From the NCBI RefSeq assembly GCF_001625305.1, contig NW_017803113.1, positions 159,819 through 223,818 on the forward strand: 64,000 nucleotides of DNA. The letters run 5' to 3'. Positions 1 through 13,260 of this stretch are shown here, piece after piece (position 1 is the first letter of the stretch; the number at the start of each line of letters is the position of its first letter). The stretch comes from Branchiostoma belcheri. Taxonomy: Eukaryota > Chordata > Leptocardii > Amphioxiformes > Branchiostomatidae. Below the pieces are notes generated by a model. It was given only the letters and a program-made list of their open reading frames with translations, did no database searches and had not been told where the DNA came from. The position numbers and the translations under genes are program-made.

Positions 1-248
1 CCGACCGTTGCGCTCTCAAAGTTAACCACGACATTCCGTTTCCCTGTTACTGTTCATTACTTTAGATAAAATAAAATAAAACATAATATAACATCCTGCT
101 CAGTTTATTTCTAGATCTCTTGCTGTGTTTAACTCCTAGCCTGTGTTACACAAGAGGTTAATGACCCCCACCCACTTCGGGGCGGCCGACCGCCAGGAGC
201 GCCGACCGCCATGACCGCCAGGACCGTCAGGCTATGTCATCTCCATGC

Positions 249-520
249 TGTAATCTCCTAGCAGATCTTTCGGTTGGGTGGCAAAAGACAGTATCCATTG
301 GCCATCCTGTATCCATTTAGCCTGGGTACCATCCTACTTGTATGCCGGGGCTCCAATACTCGCTTCCCTAAGAAGTACTTCTTAGGGATGCGAGTGTGGG
401 AGCCCCGGCATACAAGTAGGATGGTACCCAGGCTAGTATCCATTACCCAACCAAAGCTAATGGACACTCCTCTGGCCAATGGATACAGTCTTGCCACCGA
501 AAAATCTGCTTGGAGATTAC
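249..520. repeat. Foldback element with long inverted repeats
   Basis: The outer arms match in inverted orientation (GTAATCTCC..AGCAGAT near 250 against its complement ending near 520; GTATCCATTGGCCA near 291 against its complement near 475-486). The core, 318-435, is a nearly perfect palindrome beginning TAGCCTGGGTACCATCC with its centre at AAGAAGTACTTCTT. No transposase frame was seen, so it is probably a non-autonomous DNA element. Confidence 0.7.
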
Positions 521-1196
521 CATGCTGCACAGGCCTAAGTTTGTGCACACGCACGTGCCAAAGTAGTGGGTGCAATTCCGATGCATTCCGCCAGGGGGCG
601 CAGCTGCTTGGAAGTCTTGCTGTTCGTGAGGCTGTGGATGGGGGGAGTTCAGTAGCCTGACGTCCTAGACAGGCAAGGTAGACTGGTAAGGTAGCCTGGT
701 AAGGTAGACAGCCCAGGTTTTTCCGTAAACCCTGCCACGCCCCCTCCATGCCCCCAGGCGAGACAGACACAAACAAAAGAGAAACCCGAATACAATGCAG
801 CTTTTACAACTAAACAGATCCAAGCCAAAGGGCGTAGACAGATCGCAGACTGTTGATCATATTCGTGTAGTTTCACTCTGACAAAAATATTGTCGTCCCA
901 ATTTTTTTTTTTAGCTCCAGACAAAGCCACCTCCATTCATCAATCAAAACAACCATATGGCACGGCCTGTCGTATCGAGCATGTGGTCAAACCATACAAG
1001 ACAGATTGCCGACAGATACGAGGAACGAAGACACATCAACGCACGGTCGCCAACCGATGCACGAAGATGCCACAACACAGTCTGTCCCTCCGCTGCCCGT
1101 TTTTGTCCTCACCTGTTTGTACTTTTCCCTTCAAATCTTCCGCCATCCTGACCACCAGATGTTCCACTTCGAATTCGGAGCTGTCGGTCAGTGCCG

Positions 1197-1296
1197 TATT
1201 TGCCCAGTCACAAGTATGCAAATGAGTTAGCCAGTCACACGTATTTGAATACATGTGACTGAGTAATCATTTGCATACTTGTGACTTGGCAAATAT
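1197..1296. repeat. Palindrome with octamer-like motif
   Basis: Arms of about 48 bp read inverted around position 1246. Each arm carries CAAGTATGCAAAT or its complement, which includes an ATGCAAAT octamer. It lies about 620 bp upstream of the SLC2A12 start codon. It may simply be a small foldback repeat; a regulatory role is speculation. Confidence 0.6.
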
Positions 1297-1912
1297 GGCG
1301 AACTAGGGTTCTGCCGAAAGTCGGTACAAACTGTCGTAAAATCAGCTGTTTCGGGCGAATCGATTGTGCATAGGGGTGTTTGTAATATTACTACACCCAA
1401 CAACGTAAAGTGTCTTCTTTGTGAACATGTAAAGTACAAGAATAATAGTACTGAAATATTTTATATCTAAAACATTATGTATACTTCATCTTTTTGGAAA
1501 TTTACTTAAATAAATTTTAGATATTTTTCTCCAGTGGCACCCGCCTTGCAGATTGGTAGAGTTCTTCTTCGTGGGAAAGTAAATCATCGACCTTTAACCC
1601 TCTGAGCTTCGAGAGCGATCGGTGATCAGTGCTAAATGATCGTCTGCAAATTGCAATTAGAGTACATAAATGACGACCTCTTAATGTGAGAAAAGGAGGA
1701 GACATAGACGATCTTTTTCTCCAGAACTTGGCAGTCTTGTAAGCCCCGGGTGTTGTGTTATTTCCGATGAGCGGGTCTAAATGTGTGATCGCGAATTCCT
1801 ACAGTAAACACAGTGCAGTGCACCCAGTCGACACGCGCGGCCAGCTGATTTTGACGTGACAGTTCCCACCGTTGTAAAAATTTTATAGTTTCCAGCCCAA
1901 CTCTGTGCTTGG

Positions 1913-1967
1913 ATGACGACCGACATGGAGAGTCAGGAATCATCACTGGTGGAGTCATCCATTCAGG
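1913..1967 (+). CDS. SLC2A12: SLC2A12 exon 1 (start)
   Basis: It encodes the cytoplasmic N terminus, [18 protein letters not shown], and ends in phase 1 at CAGG|gtaagt. A second in-frame Met is at codon 5. The first ATG was chosen because nothing upstream in frame extends it. The 5' UTR boundary is unknown. Confidence 0.75.
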
Positions 1968-4900
1968 GTAAGTTCTGTCATTTCCGTACACCACCATAGG
2001 TGGATCAAAACAGCTTAGATTTTTATGTCAACAATTAACTCAGAACGATGATAACAGAGAAGAACTTTATTGCACGACAGTTACACATAGTACAATGTAT
2101 GGCAAAGTACAAACAGCAACAAAAAATAACAAGCAATAAAATAAATGTGTTCAGTAAGACCTAATGTAGAATAAAACCTAACATACCCTACTAGTAATTA
2201 CTCAAGCAACAAGGGCTAGCACAAGTCTTTGATAACATCAATACCCTTATCAACACTGTAATTTGCGGATAATTGTTTGGGTGTGTGAGCTGTGGGTTTG
2301 TGTGTCTGTTTGTCCAGACAGTAACATTTAGGTTGACAGCACGCGGGTGGGGGAAGAATAATTTGACAGGCAGAATAACAGTTCAGAAGCTACATGTGCA
2401 TTGCTATTTTTAATAGACCTTAGAAGAAAACCTCCTTGGACTCCTTATGGACTCCTTTGAAATGAGATGAACTTGAAGATCACGAAAACTCAAAATACTG
2501 AAATCTATGATACCATATGCATATTATGACGGGTTTGCAAAATAGTCCTTACGTAGTAAATGGTTCATCGATAAACAAGGAACAAATCGGCCTTGCAGCA
2601 ATAGCTGAATTGCGCCGAAGTTGACAATCATCAAGTTTAGTAAAACCAATAAAAAAAGTATATATTATAATATAATATTCATTATAATTCAATATTCATT
2701 ATTGTTCAATAACAGCATTAAGAAATAATAAATTAATGTAACTTTGATTTTTTTTTAAATACAAATTTCAGTATCATGGTCAGTTTTACCTTAATGAATA
2801 CTAACACAGTTTCTCAAGTAACTGGATCTATGTTGTTGTATGTTGTATATTTCAGGCCTGCTGAGTGATATGGACACCACAGAAGATAAGGATGGGGAGG
2901 CTATAGAGATGGAGGAGTTACAGCACAGGCAGGAGAACAGGTGAGGGGAAAAATTATAATCATGGAGGTAAAAATCATATGTGATTGTCACATGTGATTT
3001 TTACCTCCATGCTGTAATTCACTTTACGTTCACAGTAGCTAAATTTCATGGTCTGAAAAAAATGGAGGTGTTCACAGAACTATAGTGGCAGCAGAAAAAA
3101 GAAAGTCAGCAGATTACTTCTTAATGGTATTGTCAAGTTCGTAGTACAGAAGTGACAGTGAAAACCATTAACATAAAAGTACCATGAAAAATCAGGAACT
3201 ACAGTAACACTAAAGTAAGTTATTATCAATTCAGCTGAAATGTTAGCCTCTGGTCTGTAACTTCTTCTTCCCTTGCAGTGACGACTTTAACATGTCTCCA
3301 GATTATGATGACATACTTTAAATTTTAAGTACTTTAGTTTTTTGTCCTAGTTCCTGCTCAAACTAAACTTGAAAGCGTGCTCCCTTGCCTTGATGTTTTC
3401 TATGTTTTTTTGCAGGACCTATGACGGCATCACTACAGGTTATGTCCTCCTGGCTTCTGTGATGGCAGCATTGGGAGGAGTGTTGTTTGGATATGACATA
3501 GGTTAGTGTAGCATTTACTCTTATCTTATGTATGATTAAGATATAATAAAAAGGTATCTTTTGTAGATCAAAATGTGTGATGTTCACCCTCATATTGTCT
3601 AGCCTAACAAACTCCTGCTCTGTTTATCCTTACTCAAACACATTCATATTTATGGTGACCATCCCCTCCAGCTCTGTCCTGCCACTTGCTACATAATGTA
3701 ACCCAACATCACAGGCAGGGTGTCTGCTACAGCACCAGTTACCATGGTGACAGCCATCTGGTCCAGGTCATCGACCTTATTTGTTTGGAACTAAAGAAGA
3801 AGGAGCAGAGCAAAGACGATCTGTTTTCATTCTGTGAATCATAATTATGAATTTATCACAATATTTGTTCTATCCAAAGTGCAATAATCTAGTGCAATAT
3901 TTGATGCTTATGCTTAAGTTATGTACATGTTAAATATATTCTACCTGTGTATCTCATTGTAAAAGCTGCCCAATTCAGCCTGCGGGCTGCAATGAGCAAC
4001 TTATATGTATGTTGTATGCATGTTCTTTTCGAAATAAACCAGTCTGTAATATAATATATAATAATCCAATGAACAAAAACTCAGGTGACTATTCATGTAT
4101 TAATCATTACTAAGTATATCATACCCGGGCCGCGATAACGTTTGATAATGGGTTCCGGACCGGGCCGTACTTTACGGTACGGCCCGGTCCGTTATCGCGG
4201 ACCGGGCCGTACTTTACGGTACGGCCCGGTCCGGAACCTGTTATCGAACGCTTCCATGGCTTCCATAAAACGATTCGAACGCGTTTCGTGTGCCCCTTTC
4301 GAAAATTCGAATACAGAATCCGGACGTTGGAACTGATGTTGTTGCATTTGAGGGTTTAGGGGCACCAACTTTTGGCTCATCTTGCATTGAAAGGCGCGTT
4401 TTCTTGGGTGGGTATGACATAAATAAAATACAACACGGTGTATTCCGCATCACCCTCGGTCCCGGCCCTCCCACGGTCGGGCCGATACCTCGGGCGATAC
4501 GGAATACCCCGTGTTGTATTCTATATGTGTGTTATTCCTTTTGTCGATAGGGATTGTATCAGGTGCCCTCCTGCAGCTCCGGGAAGAACTGCAGCTGGGC
4601 TGTTTCCAGCAGGAGATGGTGGTCAGCTCCATGCTCATGGGCGCTGTGATTGGCTCACTCACTGGGGGTAAGGACCAATCACGTGTAGAGCTGTGTATTC
4701 AAACAAATTTAGGTGCTGTGATTGGCTCACTCACAGGATGAGGACCAATCAGATGTAGAGCTGTGTATTCAAACAAATTTGGGTACTTTTTATTTGATTG
4801 GCTCACTCATGGGATGAGGACCAATCAGATGTAGAGCTGTGTACTTAAACAAATTTGGGTACTGTGATTGGCTCACTCACTGGGGGTAAGGGCAAATCAC

Positions 4901-7900
4901 ACAATCATATGTAGAGCTGTTTCATTTTGTCAAATTTGGGTACTGTAATTGGCCCACTCACTGGTATAAGCACCAATCACATCCTGTCATTGATCTAGCT
5001 TCTCTTGCAAAGACAGTCATATGATGTTGAGTGTACATCTATTTTGTTTTTTGTGACACTTGTTTTACATCCCATACTTGACATATTCAGTGAGTTGCTT
5101 ATATTGTTGTATATTCAGTCCATTTTGTTCTTACTATATTGATGCTGCGATATAAGTCTCAGCATACGTTTCAATTTCCTCAAGTCACCCATAGAGAAAT
5201 GATATTTTGTTACCCATGTTTCTGCAGGGTTTATAGTGGACAGATTTGGCCGGAGGTCGGCCATCATTGTGAATGCTGGTGTGTTTGTGTGTGGAGCCAT
5301 GACCCTGGCTCTGGCACAGTCTTATGCAGTACTGGTGAGTCTGTGGTATAAAATGGGCTGTAAGATGATGGTAAGATAGTGGTGTAAGATGGGCTATATA
5401 TAAGACGTTGCCATGATAGGTTTGTGGTTTAAGATGAGCTATAAGGTGTCACCATGCTCATTTGGGAAAATGTCTAGGATTGGAAACAAGCAAAATGTTC
5501 TATTAAGCATATATTAACCCTTGTCCTGCGGAGCCCATATAATATATACATGTACATGGGTTGCGCAGACAGGTCTAGGGGTGTTTCTCGTGCAATGCAT
5601 CACACTGCGGCAAAACGCAATGACTGTGGAAGTAACTACGCCACCGCGGGGCAAAAAAAAAATCAAGGGTCTGTGACCTGATTAAGACCTTAAATTATTT
5701 GAAAATATTGTGTAAAAAATGCCAGCAGGACAAGGGTTAAGGTGGGATATAAGGTGTTACCATGCTTATTTTGGAAAATTTCTAGGATTGGAAACAGGCA
5801 TAATGTTCTGTTTAACATATATTAGGCCACACCAATTTAATTTCTTGGTTAACGGATTCGCCGCTTCATTTTTTTCAGATTTGCAAATAAAAATAAAAAT
5901 CCAGAATCAACTGCAAAATGCTCATATTTTGCCCTGAACAGTTGAAAACATATCTTTTCATCCTAGTTGTTACAGTTATTCCATCTTTCAATGCAATGGT
6001 ATCATTAAAAGTTCAAAATTCATTGTTTAAATTTTGAACCAGCCTGGTGTGTTGACTCCATGGCTCCTATCGTACCATTTTGGGCCATAATACGATGCCT
6101 AGGCCTGTTTTTATTTTTATTTATTTTTCGCCCGCCCGCTCCATTATTTTTCTAGAAAAATCCGTTAACCAAGAAATTAAATTGGTGTGGCCTTAATACT
6201 TGCAAGAACAATACTCATTTGTTGCTAAATTATTGATGACTTGCTGACCTGAAATATGCAAGTATATGGACCCCATATCAAATCGTATGGCACTCAGGCT
6301 ACAAGTGGTTCACTCATGTATGTTTGTACTTGGGCACTTGAAGGTGCTCTACTCAACATTCTCCAAACAGACCTCACTTCTATCTGGTATCAGGATTAAA
6401 AAGCACAGCTTCGGGCAGATTATCCTGTTCCTTTTGTGTGGGCGTGTTTTATAATAAATGTGTTGGGGGGAGGGGAGGTGGGCTGTCCAACCCTAACCTA
6501 ACCTTCTGCAAGTTCATGTACCATACCTTGCTCTTGTACAAGTACAAGAAAAAGGTATGGTCTAAAACTTTTCCATTCATTTGTCTACAAGTCAACATTT
6601 CAAATGAATGTATACTGTACCATATCATGTGATACTGTGTTGTGTATATGTGTGTGTGGGAGGCTAGGACTGTACATGTGTAACCCTAACCTAACCCTAC
6701 ACATTGCCAAGTTCAAACTCAGCAACATTCAAGCACAAGTCATAGAGCAAGGAAACTCTTTACTATCTTTAATTGAGTAAATTAATACATTACATACACA
6801 TGACTGTACATCAATAAACCAGACAGTGAGTGTGAGTGAGTGTGTGTGTGTTTCCAACAGAAGTTGTAGTATGCCTGGCTAAAATTTTTGCTCTAAATGA
6901 AAGATAGATGAATCTTGTAGTATTGTTGTTTGCTAGTTGTTACATGCCACATACTCCAGTTGTAAAGTTCATTCAAGCTGAACATTTTGTACATCAGATT
7001 ATGTGCAGGTGTTGCACATTAAATGCTGGCAGCTCAGAGACCTGTATGCAATTCCATCTTATTATTACTCCATTATTTTAGACTAAAAAATTATACTGCA
7101 ATACAGAAGTGTTGCACAGAATATGGTAAATATTAATGCTGGGCAAAAACCTAATTATTGGACAGGAAAGATTGGAGAAAACTTTCTGAAAGCTTCCATC
7201 ATCCCCAGATTCAGGCTTAGGCATCTTTGTAAGGTTAGCTGTGAAGTTACAGTTTGCGGATAAAGTTTTGAGGTCGCACCATCATCTTGGTGGCCTTCAG
7301 TGAGTAGTAAAAACCTTTCCAGTGAGACCAGTAAACACCAAACCCTGTGTTAGCGCCGTGATAGTCCTCTGGCTGGTAGTAGGGACCATTCAGGACAGAT
7401 TCAGCACAAGCTTTATACCACCAACCACCTGAATGCCACCGAGCACAGCTCTCACCCCACACATCATTGTCCATATCTCTAGCACTGAATTTCATACCAT
7501 TTTTATAATCCATAGAGTCTCCAGCATCCCCACTGTACCCCCCAATGTTCAGTGTATAATCTGTACTCTCATCCCCAATGCTGAATGTACCATATTTAGC
7601 ATATCTGCTGTTCCCTTCCCAATCCTGTAACTCCACATACAACTCATAGCTATTCTGGGATGTCAGGGTGTGAATTTTATCCAGTCCAAGCCAGTGTTCC
7701 CCCTCGACCCTCCCAAACCCAGCTTTGTAGTCTGGCCAGAACCTGTCAAAGTTGAGTCTCCCATCCACCCTCCTCTGTATGACAGTCCAGCCCCCACCAT
7801 CTGTAGTCATGTCACAGTAGACGTCAAAGTGGTCGGTGGAAGACTCAGGTTTGATGGGGAAGACTCCGTCCTGCACTGCGTTGGTCCAGTAAAGTACAGG

Positions 7901-10900
7901 AAAAAGATGTGCACAGTCCAAGAAGTTAGCAGCACCGGGGGGAGGGGGGTCGTTCCTCTGGCTGTCAACATTCACAGGGGGGTTTACATCTGTAAAATAA
8001 ATTCAATGTACATTATACTGATATTTGATCATACCTGTACCTGTTCAGGTACATGTACACAGTTCTACTCTCTAACTAAAGTTATTTTTTTATCATCCAT
8101 GGTATGACTGGTGTATTGAGCTTCTAAAATGTTACAGTTTTACAGAAATGCCTGTCTCGAGTACTGAATCGTGCTGTCTCGCAAGAAATAAACAAAAGGT
8201 TGTTGTGTACCCGAGTTTTACTGCTGGTGAAATGAATAAACTGAAAGCTGAAACTGTTACTGTAACAGTTACTGCATAGTTTATCTACTAAAATTAGTAA
8301 CTGTACAAAATATATGTAAAATAACTTCCGTAAAGTTAACGTAAGATCCATGTAACTATATATTGATTATGTGGCACACAGCAGAAATACAGATATTATA
8401 ATGGCCAATATACATATCAAATACCTTGAGTAACTTGTGGTTGAGGAATCTCAGCAGAAAAGGTGACGCCGCCAGCCGCAAGCAAGATAACAGTCACCAG
8501 ACTGAAGGTCAGGCCAGTCTGAAAAAATTTTTATAGCAAACAGGTCCATCAAGCTTTATCTTATCAACAGAATGCCCAATTTTTACGTTCTGCACATTTC
8601 AGAGTTTTTTCCCTACCAGGATATGGCCACTTGTTTACACCCATTTTTTTCAAGTTTCTTCAAACTTCCCCCAAACTTCATTCCCAGTCATCAATCTATA
8701 GCTAAGCGAACTCCCAGTCTTTTCAATTTACTTCATTCTTATGTGAAGAAATGGAGTAGGAACTTACCTTAACCATGTTGGCAAGTCTGTGATCTTTGTT
8801 CACACCAGAATGAGCTCCCGTTGTTTCCTCTGACCAGAAGGCAAACCTCCGGCTTTTTAACACTTCTCCTGTCTTATCAACTGGGAAGATCAGCTGACAC
8901 TGTTGTATATGTAACATTATGTATAAATCACATGTCACATAGAAAACGTGTTTCAAAGTTTGTTTGAATTCGTGACTAAAGTTTTGATAATAACTTGCAC
9001 ATTTCTCCTGTTTTATCAACTGGGAAAATCAGCTGATGCTGTTGCATCGTTACTAATGCATGGTATAAATGTTGTGTTTTCAAGTTTGTAGATTTCATGT
9101 TTTACGTTTACATGTAGCATTATCCTGCACATTTGCCCAAACTTTTCAATCAAAATAAGTCAGTTTCCATGTTGGGAAGTTCTGTGCTTTGGTTAGTGGG
9201 AAATTCCAATGCTGAGTTTTGCACTGAGTCTCTCACCTGTCTGTAATGTTTTACTGCGCAACTATCACCTGAGTGCACGTTCACTAAAAACTCCACAAAC
9301 ACACATCTTAGAGGGCCACAAAATTTTCGCTGCCGATAACGAATTACGTTAAATTCTCAGACTTGATTACGAACAGAATTACGTGTTATGGCTAATTTAC
9401 TGAGTGTGTTGTGTGTGTGTGTGTGTGTGTGTGTTGGGGGGAGGGGAGGTGGGCTGTCCAACCCTAACCTAACCTTCTGCAAGTTCAGGCTAGGCAACGA
9501 GAAGTACAAGAGCAAGGTACTGTCTAAAACTCTTACATACAACCTTAATGCTTATACTGTACCCTATGTGTGTTGTGTGTGAATGTGTGTGTGTGTTGTG
9601 GGGGCTCCGCAACTAATGGGGATCCCAATAAAACAAATGTGAAACGTACAAAAGCAAGGTATGGTCTAAAACTCTTACATTCATTTGTCTACAAGTCAAC
9701 ATTTCAAATGAATGCATACTAGTACCACCATATTATGTGATACTGTGTTGTGTATATGTTTGTGGGGGAGGCTAGGACTGTACATGATATAAATGTAACA
9801 AAAACTGTTTACATTATAAAGCTGAAGCCTGTAGAAAGGTGTAAAAGAGTGTTTGTTTGCAAACACACTTGTTATAATATCCTGTGCAAGTGTCAGCTGT
9901 TACATGCTTAGTTACAGCACTATTCTCTATTGTGTTATAATGCCATCCCAATTAGGCCAGACCAATTTAATCTCTTGGTTCTTGAATTAGCTTGTTTCTT
10001 TTTTTCTAAATTGGAACATGATGTCTGTTTTTTCACCCACCTCAGTTCTACTTGTATCTGGTATTAGGATGAATATATATCAATTAATTTCATTCATTAA
10101 TTCATAATATCTTCATTAATTTCCTACAAATTGCCAAGAATCAATGAATCAATCAGTGTGGACTAAATCTGATAAATGTGATGCAGTGAAGACACAACAG
10201 TGCTGATTCCATGCTATCATTAATCCCAGGTGACAGGGAGGCTAGTTGTAGGGTTTGCAGTCTCCCTGTCTGCCATAGCAGAGTGTATCTACATCTCTGA
10301 GATTGCTCCTTCGGTGAGTAGCAATGTTTGACATGTGAAACTTTAACTTCAATAAGTTTTTAGTAGGCTTTATTTTTTGGTTTCCAGAATTGAAAGAAGA
10401 AAGTTGTACTTTTTTGGTCACTGTCTGTGAACTTTGTTTTCAATTGACCTTTTTTTTTGTTGAAATTTGATAATAAGTTGTTTATTGCAAATTCATGCCC
10501 GAGGGCTAATTGCATACAGACATTGACAAGAAAAATGTGGTGATATAAGACTATTTGCTAATATGAAGTTCTACGTGTACGATATACTTATCGAACCTAC
10601 TATCTCTACTTAAATCTAATGTTGGTATAAAAAACAGGATAAAAAAAGGAAATATGCAATATGTGAACAGGTAATAGGAATAAGGTAACTTCTATTCTAT
10701 TCTATTAAACTATTCTTGCTATGCTATTAGGGGGTTTAATAATCTCCAAGCAAATACCAGTGAATGGCAGTGATACCCCTTGTGGGGTTGTTAGAGACTA
10801 ATGATTGAAGATGAATATTGGATTTTGATTTGATTTGATTTGTTGAAATTGCAACAGTGCAATACACGCGGAACAGAGGCAGCTGTTGCTGATGTTGTGT

Positions 10901-13229
10901 CCCACACATAGAAATGAGTACAGGACAGACAACACTCATTTTCACTTGAGTCAAGTGGATAGTTTCTTGTGTATATTGGATATTGTCTTTGGTTACGACT
11001 TTCCTTGCACTCTCTTAACCATAGTCTGTTCTGATTTTCCAGAGTAAACGTGGTATGCTGGTGTCCTTAAATGAACTGGGCATCACCCTGGGTATCCTCG
11101 TGGCATATCTGGTCAACTTTCTCTTCATCAGTGTTCCAAATGGATGGTGAGAATGACTTACTTTATATTGTATGTACATGTAGCTGTTTAATGCTGATGC
11201 CCTTCATACATTGTAATGGAATTAATCTGTCATCTGCACCACAGTACACCAATTCTTATGCTGTAATTAAACGTTCACTCATCAATATGTGTATGATATG
11301 ACAGAAATGTACGGATTTGTAACACTGGCATTGTAAATCATGAAGTTTTGTGCTGATTTGTTTTGTTGTAGGAGGGATAGAGAGGTTTTTCACAGTGTTT
11401 TAAATTCACAGTTCTGTGTTACAGTAGTACTACAATGGAGACATATTCATGGTACCACACTGCAGTATCATGTGTTTGCAGTGGAAAGGTCACCATCCAT
11501 CCATCCATCCATCCATCCATCCATCCATCCATCCATCCATCCATCCATCCATCCATCCATCCATCCATCCATCCATCCATCCATCCATCCATTCATTCAT
11601 TCATTCCTTCTGTCGCTCCTGTAGGAGGTGGATGTTCGGTCTGTCCTCCCTGCCTGCCATAGCCCAGGGACTGGGGATGGTGTTCCTGCCTCCCAGCCCG
11701 AGGTACCTCATCATCAACAGGCAGGAGGAGAAGGTGGGTTGTTGAAAAAGTCAGGCAGGGATGTGGGAAGGGGGTGTGATGCTTCATTGTTATGATGCCA
11801 TAGAGAAACTGTACATTTAGCATACTGTAGAGTTTGGATGCCTTGCTCCAAATTGTTCTGTAAGATTTTGTGATGTGAAGAATGATGGGGATGGTGCTTC
11901 CATGTTTCTTCAAAATTATTATACACTTGTATATATTATTATTATTATTCATGTTGCGAAAGGAGGATTGCACGTAGGGTTTGTTGAAAACTGGAGAGAG
12001 GTTGGGGAGCAAAGAAAATGGAAGAATTCATCCTCATGTCTAGAGGACAAAGTGGAACCTGTTCTACTTTCTTTAACAAGTGGATGCATTACGCCAAAAA
12101 GCAGTTACTCAAGCAACTGGATATGATTTTGGAAACGGTCAGACGTTTCAGCTAGTATCCACTAGCTTTCGTCAGTGACTGAGAGACCAGAGGAGAAATG
12201 CAAGTTTATAATCTGCTCTGGTCTCTCAGTCACTAACGAAAGGTAGTGAGTACAATTTGAAATGTCTGACTGGTTCCAAAATTATAATATCCAGTTGCTT
12301 GATTAACTGCTTTTTGGCATATCGTATTACCTGGATGTCTAACTTTCATAGAGGAATAGACATGTATTTAGAATGGTGCTTATTTTTTGTGCTTCTGATA
12401 TCCAACCTGCCACAGGCTCAGCAGGTTCTGAGGCAGCTAAGAGGCAGCAGTGTGGATGTGGAGCTGAACAACATCAAAAACTCCCTACAGACGGAACAGG
12501 TAGCCCATACTGCATCAGGGTTCTACTTTATCTATATGTGATCTTTGTAAATAAAAATTTATGCCGCCCATATGAAGAGTTGCTGGGTTGAGAAAAAGAC
12601 GGGACTCAACTGGTCCAAATTTGTAAACTTTTTGAATAATTTGTAGGTTGATGTTAGACTAGGCATGAAGAGTTATGTACACATCATGCTTCTCTCTTTT
12701 CCACTTTGTTTTGCATCTGTTGTCATTAGAAAACGTCCTACAGCTGCTTCAGTCTTTCTTCATCTTTCTCCACTGTGCCTTGTGTGTCTCAAGAGCTCCC
12801 TTTAGCTCTCAGAGCTTCCTTTTGTATTTCTCTGTATGTTGTCTTTCTGAAGTAGAATTTTATGCCCCCATATAAACATTTACTGGGTTGAGAAAAAGAC
12901 AGGACCCGTATGTCCAACTTTTGAAACTTTTTGAATCTGTAATTTGATGTTCTTGTTCTAGTAAGACTAGTTCATGAAAATATTAACTTATGGTTTTTCT
13001 GTGTTTGCAGAAATTTGGTGTGTTTGACCTGTTCAGGACTGCAGGCAACATGAGGGGGAGGATGGTGATTGGAACAGGAATTGTCTTCTTTCAACAGGTA
13101 CTTGGATAGATTGTGATTAAGTAAGTTTATCAGTCAGGGATTTTACTGTGAAACATGTCTGTCCCTGTCCTTGGTGCTGAAAATCACCCACATGTGAAAA
13201 CATGCCTGTCCTTGGTGCTGAACACCATT

Positions 13230-13260
<31 letters not shown>

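Larger units (their letters stand above)
1..1912. other. Upstream region of SLC2A12
   Basis: No coding exon could be supported here. It contains a foldback element (about 249-520) and an AT-rich palindrome (about 1197-1296). The stretch just before the ATG at 1913 is richer in CpG (around 1800-1860) and may hold the promoter and 5' UTR, but no TATA box or other core element was convincing. Confidence 0.5.
5335..10229. other. SLC2A12 intron 5
   Basis: It holds a TTA-flanked MITE (5825-6192), two direct repeats (6461-6680 and 9431-9786) and the nested minus-strand FReD gene between them. A partial MITE copy lies near 9952-10005. No other exon was seen. Confidence 0.7.

Noticed and set aside
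4142-4336. Frame with repeated [12 protein letters not shown]
   Set aside because: Comes from the GC-rich palindromes, which read similarly on both strands.
6483-6500. Telomere-like CCTAACCTAACC near 6483 and 9465
   Set aside because: Only two or three units within a dispersed direct repeat; not an array.
7670-8107. 145-codon plus-strand frame over the FReD gene
   Set aside because: Antisense shadow of the fibrinogen domain exon; the minus-strand frame carries the conserved residues and splice sites.
11440-11662. Frames with long IHPS repeats
   Set aside because: They are translations of the CCAT microsatellite; all three frames give repeats, and a real SLC2A12 exon begins directly afterwards.
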